The translations under genes were made by a program, and so were the position numbers. The notes under the pieces were generated by a model. That model had not been told where the DNA came from, did not search any database, and saw only the letters and a program-made list of their open reading frames with translations. Source: Prorocentrum cordatum (taxonomy: Eukaryota; Sar; Dinophyceae; Prorocentrales; Prorocentraceae). From it: a stretch of DNA of 64,000 nucleotides. The stretch covers positions 623,908 through 687,907 of the forward strand of contig CAUYUJ010015271.1 of the NCBI GenBank assembly GCA_963575745.1. The letters run 5' to 3'. Position 1 is the stretch's first letter, and every line of letters starts with the position of its first letter. This document shows, piece after piece, positions 33,967-41,882 of the stretch.

Positions 33967-35310
33967 ATGGACTCCGCAGGGTATTTTTTCTTGCTCTCCT
34001 TTGTATTACTGCGTTTCACCAGAGGTCAGGCAGGAGTACCTGTCGTATGTGACTACCTTTTGGATCAGTGGAGTGTATTCGTCGAGAACTTCGATTCATT
34101 TTGTTGTGGACTCGTGCGGCACTGCGAGGCAGTATGCAAAGAGAGGGGATGCTCGTATTTGGCCCATCGGGAAGGTTTGCACATTGCGTATTCTGGTTTG
34201 AACTTCATTCGCACTCTTCGCAGGGCTCGTATACGACGGCGCCTTGTTGCATTTGCGGAGAAGTGGGCGCACGTAGTATCGGGGCTTCAGCGTCCCCGTG
34301 TGGTGGGCGTCTCGGTCGCGAGCGCTGACATCATGGCCATCGGGGACAGTATCCCGGACTATGTGGCCGTGGCTGTTCAGAAGAACCAGGTGAAGATGGC
34401 AGGTAAGTATAACAGCATGGACTGTATGCGGTGTTTTATGCACATGCTTGAGTTTTGCATGGGCTGCGCGCCAACGGAGTATACCGAGGAGCTGCATCAG
34501 TGGTTTCTGAAGCGGCAGTGTCGGAAGTATGGACGCGATGCTGCGGCGGAGCTCGCGTATTTTGGCGCGGTGTCCTGCGACAGTATGACCACAGCATTGG
34601 GTCGTATGAGGAAGGCTCTAAACACCGCGTCTCAAGTGAGTGCCGCGACCATGTATGTATTGTTCTGCGAGACGCGGCAGGCTATCAATAGGTATTCGCT
34701 GCATGGTCTTTGGTATCTCATTGAGCTGCATGACAAGAGGAAGTCTGTGCGGGCAAATGTTTCGCGTGTCCGACATGGGCTAGCATACAGTGTATCCACG
34801 CGTTCTCACGCAATTCAGGTTTTGGAGGAGATCCGCAGCTGCGTGGGTGTATCACTCGCTGTGCTGCGGAAGATGCCCTCCAAACGCGCTGGCGGACCTT
34901 TGGTGGTGGCGTATCAGTTGGGTCGCCGCCGTTTGTGTCCCAAGGTTGAATTGGACGGTATTCCAGAGTTCCGTGTGCTCGCGAGTTGTCTGAGCGTTGT
35001 GACTCAGAAGGTCCAGCACACACAGCAGTATCGCGGCTTGGTCAAGGCCGCGAAGGGTCTGGGTATCAAGTGCGCGAAGTCGTATACTAAGAAGAAGCTC
35101 GCGGTGCTGGCGCAGCGCGGTATGCAGAAGCCTGCAGGCACGGGGGCGCGGAAGAGGAGTTACGAGGAGCTGGTATCCGCAGTGCACGCTCGCGGCGGCT
35201 CCGAGTATGAAAGAATGAAAATGCAGGGAAGGTGGATCACCAGACGATTATCCAAAGTCAAGTTGGGGGCGTTGCTGGCTGAACCCCGAGGGCGGTGTTC
35301 ATTTGTATAG
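33967..35310 (+). CDS. Unknown protein (about 448 aa) of the GTAT-rich element
   Basis: The frame is open from ATG 33967 to TAG 35308-35310 with no intron; upstream in-frame TTG starts are unlikely in a eukaryote. I do not recognise it. The N-terminus is hydrophobic (AGYFFLLSFVLLRF). A Cys/Met-rich block follows (residues about 150-170: MDCMRCFMHMLEFCMGC). The C-terminal 150 residues are strongly basic (KAAKGLGIKCAKSYTKKKLA and RKRSYEEL), consistent with nucleic-acid binding. It shares orientation, the upstream SL relic and the GTAT nucleotide signature with the Helitron gene, so an accessory role in the same element is plausible but is only inference. Confidence 0.7.
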   Translation: MDSAGYFFLLSFVLLRFTRGQAGVPVVCDYLLDQWSVFVENFDSFCCGLVRHCEAVCKERGCSYLAHREGLHIAYSGLNFIRTLRRARIRRRLVAFAEKWAHVVSGLQRPRVVGVSVASADIMAIGDSIPDYVAVAVQKNQVKMAGKYNSMDCMRCFMHMLEFCMGCAPTEYTEELHQWFLKRQCRKYGRDAAAELAYFGAVSCDSMTTALGRMRKALNTASQVSAATMYVLFCETRQAINRYSLHGLWYLIELHDKRKSVRANVSRVRHGLAYSVSTRSHAIQVLEEIRSCVGVSLAVLRKMPSKRAGGPLVVAYQLGRRRLCPKVELDGIPEFRVLASCLSVVTQKVQHTQQYRGLVKAAKGLGIKCAKSYTKKKLAVLAQRGMQKPAGTGARKRSYEELVSAVHARGGSEYERMKMQGRWITRRLSKVKLGALLAEPRGRCSFV

Positions 35311-35519
35311 TTGCATGTTGTCTGACACAGTGGTCGACCAGAAACGTATGAAAGAAGAGCATACATCAGCAATGACATACACATATACATACATACACAC
35401 ATGTAAACATACTAGTTCGACGCGCATAGCCATTCTTGACACATAGACCTTACCTACACAGTCACATACACATACACATGCGTACGTCGAGACATGCACT
35501 GAGAGTTACATATCGTCGT

Positions 35520-36430
35520 ATGCATGTGTTTGAAATTTGCCCCAAAAATGTGACCATCAGTTGTGTGTCTTTGTCCCATGTCTATCATATGTTTCATGTG
35601 CAATATGTATCATATATACCAAATGCATTCCGAAATTGGCATCAAACATGTGATCAACTGTTGTGTGTCTCTCTGGTCTATCATATGTATCATGTGCAAT
35701 ATGAAGTAGCATAACAAAAGCATGTGTGTGAAATCCCACAAATGTGACCAACTGTTCTTCTTTGTGTCATGTCTATCATATCATGTGCACTGTGTATCAT
35801 ATATAACAAGTGCATGTGTGCGACATTTGCCCCAAAAATGTGATCACCTGTTGTGTGTATTTGTCTTATGTCTATCATATCATGTGCAATATGTATCATA
35901 TATAATAAATCCATCAGTCCGAAATTTGCCCCAACAATGTGAGCAACTGTTGTGTGTACTTGTCTCAGGTCTATCATATGTACATGTGCAATATGTATCA
36001 TATATAACGAAGGCATGTGTCCGACGTTTGCTCCAAAAATGTGACCAACTGTTGTGTGTCTTTGCCTCATGTCTATCATATGTATCATGTGCAAGATGTA
36101 TAATATATAACAAAGGCAGGTGTCCGAAATTTGCTCCAAAAATTTGATCAACTGTGGAGTGTCTTTGTCTCATGTCTAGCATATCATGTGCAATCTGTAT
36201 CATTTATAACAAATGCATGTCTCTGAACTTTGCCCCAAACATGTGACCAACCGTTGTGTATCTTTGTCTCATGTCTATCATGTGTACCATGTGCAATTTG
36301 TATCATATATAAAAAGGCATGTGTCTAAAATTTGCCCCAAAAATGTGACCAACTGTTGTGTGTCTTTGTATCATGTCTATCATTTGTATCATGTGCAATA
36401 TGTATCAATTGTATCATGTGCCAATATGTT
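35520..36430 (+). repeat. 100-bp satellite, nine units
   Basis: The unit contains TTTGCCCCAAAAATGTGACC, AACTGTTGTGTGTCTTTGTC, TCATGTCTATCATATGTATC and a TATATAACAAATGCATGTGT end. CCCCAAAAATGTGACC-type cores lie near 35541, 35641, 35738, 35830, 35928, 36029, 36131, 36231 and 36335, giving periods of 92-104 bp. Diverged copies lie inside intron 2 of the Helitron gene (near 30090 and 30445). The 200 bp before the array (35311-35519) is CATACA-rich without a gene. Confidence 0.9.
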
Positions 36431-36437
36431 GACTAAT

Positions 36438-37104
36438 CTGCTTGTGAGTTTGAGTTGTCTTATCAGTGTGAGAAACTCGTTTTGAAACAGGAGGCGCCCT
36501 CAACCTCATCCTCCCTCTCTGGCCCCCCCCAGCCCCTAGAGGCCTCGGGCCCCGCCTCTCACTGCGCCCCCCCTTGGGTCCCTCCAGTGCGCCCCATCGG
36601 GAACTCAAGCGAGAACACCGTTTTGAAACAGGAGCCGCCCTCAACCTCATCCTCTGTGCCCTCTCTGGCCCCCCCCAGCCCCTCGAGGCCTCGGGCCCCG
36701 CCTCTCACGGCGCCTCCCCTTGGGTCCCTCCAGAGCGCCCCATCGGGAACTCAAGCGAGAACCTTGTTTTGAAACAGGAGCCGCCCTCAACCTTATCCTC
36801 GCCTCTCTGGCCCCCCCCGGCCCCCAGAGGCCTCGGGCCCCGCCTCTCACGGCGCCTCCTCGTGGGTCCCTCCAGAGCGCCCCATCGGGAACTCAAGCGA
36901 GAACCCCGTTTTGAAACAGGAGCCGCCCTCGACCTCATCATCCTCCTCTCTGGTCCCCCCCAGCCCCCAGAGGCCTCGGGCCCCGCCTCTCACGGCGCCT
37001 CCCCTTGGGTCCCTCCAGAGTGCCTCATCGGGAACTCCCTTTTTGAAATAGGAGCCGCCCTCAACCTCACCTGCTTGTGAGATTGAGTTGTCTGATCAGT
37101 TTGA
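36438..37104 (+). repeat. 145-bp minisatellite (about 4.5 units) bracketed by a 34-bp direct duplication
   Basis: GTTTTGAAACAGGAGCCGCC-type unit starts lie at about 36478, 36620, 36764, 36909 and 37039 (period 142-145 bp). The array is bracketed by CTGCTTGTGAGTTTGAGTTG at 36438 and CTGCTTGTGAGATTGAGTTG at 37071, each continuing with TGTCT(T/G)ATCAG. The bracket looks like a duplicated insertion site. Open frames here are repeat artefacts. Confidence 0.85.
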
Positions 37105-37169
37105 CACATGGATGTGCTTCGTTTCCGTTCGCATGGACTTTGGCACTTTCCCACAGCATCATTCGTTTG

Positions 37170-37190
37170 CCTTAGCCATTGGGGCTCCAG
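37170..37190 (+). other. Possible DinoSL relic upstream of the 324-aa gene
   Basis: CCTTAGCCATTGGGGCTCCAG matches the spliced-leader core at 17 of 21 positions and lies 58 bp before the ATG at 37249. On its own this could be chance; it is reported because the two neighbouring genes of the same type have the same arrangement. Confidence 0.35.
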
Positions 37191-37248
37191 TCGTATTTCG
37201 CTTTTCGTATCTCTTTCCATATACACACGCGCGTCCGTATTGTTGGCA

Positions 37249-38398
37249 ATGGCAGGGCAGTGGGACGAACAGACTGGGGAGTATACCCCATCCAACGAGG
37301 AGGTGGCCGAGGGTATGAGGCGCTGGTCTATGTCACCCGGCGGGGACGGATTGGCATTCCACTGGCTCAAGGCTCAGGAGAGACAACAGTACCACTACCA
37401 TCAGCTAGGGGGGTGGCCGCTCCATCTTCGACCTGGTGGCTCCTTCCGGGTATGCCTCCAGAGAGTGCCCGGAACGAGGTGCCACCAGCTCGAGGGGAAG
37501 GCGCGGCCGCCCCCTTAGCTGGTGGTAGTGGTACTTTTGTATCTCCTGAAAGGTGCTGCGCGAGACCACGTGGTTGGCGACTGCAGTGTATTTCCCGTGC
37601 ATGTGGCAGGGACTCACGGGTGTATGCCTTTGCCTCTCGACGCCGGAGAGTGCGCGCCAGTCCAAGGAGAACGGCATGGTCGAGAACCAGCGCCGTATGG
37701 GAGGCATCGAGAGCCCAGAGTGGATGGCGTTCGCTGTATATTTCTACCCTGGAATGGTATTCGGCAACTTTTCTGGTTTCAAAGATCCAGCCGCGCAGTA
37801 TCTGGGCGCACTTTCGGAAGTATTCCATCGGCTGTGCACCCAAGCTGGTATAGCGAACTGGAGATCGCACGTATTCGTCCGGCACGGCGGCTGGGTGTAT
37901 GCTGGCTTGCGCAGGCTGTTGCAGCTCCTGCGTATTCACGTGCATACCGAGGTGGTATCAGGTCTGTCATACAGGCGCATGGCGAGCCTGGATGTATTTG
38001 TGGCAACACACACGGGATCCATGGGTATGGAGCCGCCATGTATGGCTCTGTGGAATGCCTCCCACGACGTCAAGGATGGTATCACCTTGTTCCCGAAGCA
38101 GGACCATTGGTGGCACTTGCCAGTATGGCGTTCTTTCGGGCAGTCCGAGTATGGGAATGTCATGGATTACCGTGTGGATCTGGGTATGCCGGCGCATGTC
38201 CAGGGTGTCCTGGCGGCATTGGCGCCCCACGGACGCACGGGCGATGTATCCGCGAGGAGGCGCATCGGCGCCATGCTGGGACACTTGGCCCCTGATGTAT
38301 GTGTGCCAGGAGCGCAGCTTGCAGTATTGCGCCCGATGCGTGCCATTAGGGACAGGCGTATGCCAGAAGACGATGAGCACAAAGACTCGTCTCTTTAG
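37249..38398 (+). CDS. Unknown two-exon protein (324 aa) of the GTAT-rich element
   Basis: Exon 1 is 37249-37377 (MAGQWDEQTGEYTPSNEEVA) and exon 2 is 37553-38398; the phase-0 junction reads LKAQ-VLRETTW. The product is not recognised. It has a Trp/Tyr/His-rich central part (ESPEWMAFAVYFYPGMVFG, SHVFVRHGGWVYAGLRR, PKQDHWWHLPVWRSFGQ) and ends EDDEHKDSSL. Without splicing the second part has no start until much later. The splice choice follows the same AG|GA rule as the two introns of the Helitron gene. The same nucleotide signature (GTAT) and orientation place it with the preceding two genes. A further 5' exon cannot be excluded. Confidence 0.55.
37378..37552 (+). other. Palindromic intron (175 nt, GA-AG), introner-like
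   Basis: The donor is CAG|GAGAGACAAC and the acceptor TCCTGAAAG|GTGCTG. The intron's first 43 bases and the matching 47 bases at 37503-37549 form an inverted repeat with only a few mismatches (AGTACCACTACCA against TGGTAGTGGTACT at the core). The complementarity continues inward (CTGGTGGCTCCTTCC against GAGGTGCCACCAG), so almost the whole intron is one hairpin. Complete terminal inverted repeats at splice sites are the hallmark of introns derived from DNA transposons. Confidence 0.65.
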
Positions 38399-38429
38399 TA
38401 TGCTTCCAGAGCACGTATGTGTCCAGAGC

Positions 38430-38745
38430 CGCCGCGCCTTGTCCTGCTCCTCCTCCTCCTCCTCCTCCTCCTCCGGCGGGGGGCGTGAGGATCTGGCATC
38501 GCTGACATGGGGCAACCATCGGGACCACCATCGGAACAACCATCGGGACAACCATGGGGACAAGCATCGGGACAACGATCGGGACAACTACAACCATCAG
38601 GACAACCATCGGGACAACCATCGGGACAACCATCGGGACAACCATCGGGACAACCATCGGGGGAACCATCGGAACGACAATCGGGACAATCATCGGGACA
38701 ATCATCGCGACAACCATCGGGGCAACCACAACCATCAGGTTCCAA
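38430..38745 (+). repeat. (CTC)n then CATCGGGACAAC 12-bp minisatellite
   Basis: TCCTCC repeats lie at 38448-38475. About eighteen copies of ACCATCGGGACA/CATCGGGACAACC run from 38517 to 38735 with occasional ACAACCATCAG variants. No gene. Confidence 0.9.
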
Positions 38746-39239
38746 CCAGAGAGAGGTAGCCACGTCTATGTCGTAACGAATGAGCCAGTATTGCATATTG
38801 AGGCCGGAACGACAACCACAGAACAAGAATGAACATATAACAACAACGGAAACAAGTCCTGTGGTATGCTGGCGCCACGCACGTGGTACCACTCAAAATA
38901 ATCTTTGCTTGTGTGGTACAGAAACGGAAAAACGGCGGAAAACGGTACAGGTGTCCAGTGTTGGAACAGGGGGATAAGTCGTATACTAAGCTAGCTTCCA
39001 CAAAATGTTACCACAACAAGTCATTGTACCCATGCGTCAGTGTAGTAGCCAAGGTCGTCCGCAGGCCACGAAGTGAAGTGTCCGAACGTCATAGGGCGGG
39101 AAGCTGGGTGTGGGTGGTGGCGAAGAGTCGTTTGGAAACTTGGTAGAGCTTGAACCGGCCCCCCCACAAAGTGGGGGCATTGCCCGCCTCCTATGAAAAC
39201 CCTGGCACTGGTGAGAACGGAGTGTCCCCAGTCTTAAAT
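38746..39239. other. Spacer with no recognisable gene
   Basis: Short open frames only. A C7...G5 hairpin (GGCCCCCCCACAAAGTGGGGGC) lies near 39158-39180. The GTAT signature fades out here, the last examples being near 38787, 38862 and 38980. Confidence 0.45.
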
Positions 39240-39358
39240 GATTGTTGTTGTTGTTGTTGTTGTTGTTGTGGTTGTGGTTGTTGTGGTTGTTGTGGTTGTC
39301 GGTGTTGAATTCTCATTTCTGAAGAATAATTATTGGTGATCCTCCCTCACCGGTGCAT
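39240..39358 (+). repeat. (TTG)n tract with GAATAATTATTG tail, copy 2
   Basis: TTG and GTTGTGG repeats run to about 39310, then GAATTCTCATTTCTGAA, GAATAATTATTGGTG and ACCGGTGCA. This parallels 25450-25600. With that copy it brackets the whole 26-38.4 kb gene group in direct orientation. Confidence 0.65.
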
Positions 39359-39928
39359 ACTGTTTTTTCTCAATCAAAGTGCGCCCCTCGACGTTCACAC
39401 CCTGTTTTTTGACAGGGAAAGTCTTCCTGCTCAAACTGGCCCCCTGGCCCCCGGGTTACAGCAACAACGGCTCCCGCGTGAGACATCTTTACAATTTAGC
39501 CAGGACCCCCGCTCCCGCCCGAGACTTCCTCGCATTTTATTCAGGAATCGCGCTCTCGCTTGGGACTTCCTTACAATTTATTAAGGAATCGCTCTCCTGG
39601 CGCTCTGGAGTCGCGCTCTCGCTGGAGACTTGCTTGCAACTTACTGAAGAATGGCCTTGCGTTGGAATTTCTTGCGTTTGCATCCCCTTCGTGGCCCCGC
39701 TGTCGCCAGTTGTGTCCCCCTCACTGTCCTACGTGGCCCAGTTGCTGCTCTCAGTGGCCCCATAGTTGCCTTCTGTGGCCACGCATTATCTGCACTTCGT
39801 GGCCCCCGAACGTTCGCGCTCTTCGTGGCCCCATACGCATTCCCTTCCTGTCCCCGCTGTCGCCCTTCGTGGCCTACTTCGTGCTCTTCGTGGCCCTGTT
39901 GTCGTTCTCTCTTGCTCTCGCTTTCGCT

Positions 39929-39968
<40 letters not shown>

Positions 39969-40240
39969 TTCGACGTCGTCGTCGTCGTCGTCGTCGTCGT
40001 CGTGGTCGGTCCCCTGTCCGTCCTTCTTGGGGTCGGGTCGACGGTCCGCGGCCGCCCCGCCGATCAGCGCTGCCGCTGGCCAGGCCGACGGTCCGCGGCC
40101 GCCCCGCCGCTTGCCGGGGCCCGGCCTGCAGGGAAGAAAGGTATACCCCCCAAAAGGGGTTCGATCGAAAACGAAGAGGGCGGGTATCGAGGGTTTGGGA
40201 AAGACGCGTTATTGGACACTCGAGCATATAATGGCGAACG
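39359..40240. repeat. Gene-free repeats: TTCAGGAATCGCGCTCTCGC and CGTGGCCCC types, (CGT)n
   Basis: From 39500 to 39655 an irregular 60-bp repeat has AGGAATCGCGCTCTCGCT and a GAGACTT(C/G)CTT block. From 39690 to 39905 CGTGGCCC recurs every 20-35 bp. From 39930 to 40010 it is (CGT)n. GACGGTCCGCGGCCGCCCCG occurs twice, at about 40039 and 40087. No gene. Confidence 0.6.
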
Positions 40241-40505
40241 GTCTTAAATTATTGTTGTGGTTGTTGTTGTGGTTGTTGTTGGTGTTGATGTTGTTATTGT
40301 TGTTGTTGGTGTTGTTGTTGATGTTGCTGTTGCTGTTGTTGTTGTTGTTGGTGTTGTTGTTGTTGCTGTTGGTGTTGCTGTTGATGATGATGATGCTGAT
40401 GATGATGATGTTGTTGTTGTTGTTATTATTAGTATTATTGTTGTTGTTGTTTGTTTGTTTGTTTGTTTGTTTGTTTGTTTGTTTGTTTGTTTGTTTGTTT
40501 GTTTG
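40241..40505 (+). repeat. (TTG)n and (TTTG)n microsatellites
   Basis: TTG/GTTGTTGGTG repeats reach about 40400, then GATGATGAT, then about thirteen TTTG units at 40447-40506. Confidence 0.9.
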
Positions 40506-40514
40506 TCGTCGTCC

Positions 40515-41420
40515 CACCCGCGACCCGCCCCGCGACCCACCCGCGACCCACCCCGCGAATCACCCGCGACCCACCCACGACCCACCCCGCGACCCCGCGA
40601 CCCATCCCGCGACCCGCCCGCGACCCACCCCGAGACCCCCCCCGGCGACCCACCGGCGACCCACCCCGCGACCCACCGGCGACCCACCCGCGACCCACCC
40701 CGAGACCCACCCGCGACCCACCCTCGACCCACCCGCGACCCACCGCGACCCACCCACGACCCACCCTCGACCCACCCGCGACCCACCGCGACCCACCCAC
40801 GACCCACCCGCGACCCACCCTGCGACCCACCCAAAACTTTCGGCGCCTGCGGCGGGTTTCTTTTGCATTCGTATGAGGTGGAGAACCTGCGACCCAACCG
40901 CGACCCAAACTGATTCAGTGTACAAATCAAACTTTTCGTCGCGTGCGGCGGGCTGTTTTTGAGTTTCTTCCAGAGAGCCCGCGACCCACCCGCGACCCAA
41001 ACTATGTTCACTGAACAAGCCAAACATTCGGCGCCTGCGGCTGGCTTCTTTTGCATTCGTTCCAGGTGGAGGACCTGCGACCCAAACCGCGTTCAGTGTA
41101 CAAATCAAACCTTTCGCCGCCTGCGGCGGGCTGTTTTTGGATTCCTTCCAGGTGGAGGTGGGGAGCCCGCGACCCACCCGCGACCCAAACTACGTTCACT
41201 GAGCCAGCCAAAACTTCGGCGCCTGCGGCTGGCTGTTTTTGCATTCGTTCCAGGTGGCCCACCAGCGATCCCCCCCGCGCTGAACTTGTCAGAGCACACA
41301 AATCGGCGCCTGCGGCGGGCTTGCTCGCACTTGTTTGGGAAAGCGCCCTCGTGCCATTCCCCCGATCGGGCCCACGTTGACTCTACAACAGCACATCGGC
41401 GCCTGCGGCGGGGCTGTGTC
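40515..41420 (+). repeat. CGACCCACC minisatellite followed by a 90-bp repeat (seven units)
   Basis: CGACCCACCCG-type 8-11-bp repeats fill 40515-40840. From 40850 a 90-bp repeat carries CGGCGCCTGCGGCGGGCT, with copies near 40850, 40935, 41025, 41115, 41217, 41305 and 41398 and spacer CATTCGTTCCAGGTGGAG. Neither codes for a recognisable protein. Confidence 0.85.
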
Positions 41421-41454
41421 TGAACACGTTCATTGACAGTCCAGTTGCCTGCTG

Positions 41455-41500
41455 CCGCGGAGGAGGGGGGGAGGAGCAGGGCGAGGAGCGGGAGGAGGAA

Positions 41501-41539
<39 letters not shown>

Positions 41540-41715
41540 TACGAGTACGAGGAGGAAGAGGAGGCCGACGACGATGGCGAAGAGGAAAAGGAGGGGGGGA
41601 CGGAGGGGGACGACGAGAAAGGAGGAGGGGGAGGAGGAGGAGGAGGAGGAGGAGGAGGAGGAGGAGGAGGAGGAGGAGGAGGACGACGACGGAAAAGAGG
41701 AGGGGGGAGGATCGG
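41455..41715 (+). repeat. Purine-rich (GGA)n/(CGA)n region ending in the left target-site duplication
   Basis: GGAGGAGG, (CGA)n (41503-41537) and a second GGA run (41620-41682) make up this region. Its last 19 bases, 41697-41715 (GAGGAGGGGGGAGGATCGG), recur exactly at 47661-47679. The equivalent purine-rich sequence resumes after 47680, so the two halves were once contiguous. Confidence 0.9.
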
Positions 41716-41752
41716 TCCGTAGCCATTTTGGCTCAAGCCATTTTGGCTCAAG
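41716..41752 (+). other. Full DinoSL followed by truncated older SL relic
   Basis: Bases 41716-41737 match the complete 22-nt leader (TCCGTAGCC...CTCAAG) with no mismatch. They are followed at once by CCATTTTGGCTCAAG (41738-41752), the leader lacking its first seven bases. That truncation is what results when the AG inside an integrated leader is used as the acceptor for a new leader. TCCGGAGTGTTTTGGCACAGG at 41753-41773 may be a third, older relic. Confidence 0.93.
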
Positions 41753-41882
41753 TCCGGAGTGTTTTGGCACAGGACCTGACTTCACTGGCACGGGGGAGTG
41801 ACGGCCCCTGAAGTCACGCCTCGCTGCCTGGTCAGACGAGGTCTTTCGGCGTTTCTTGTTTGACGTATTCTTCCAGGGTCGG

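Noticed and set aside
25450-39358. (TTG)n-flanked modules as true termini of a giant transposon
   Set aside because: They are suggestive direct repeats, but microsatellite-based and another TTG tract lies at 40241; kept only as supporting context, not called as element ends.
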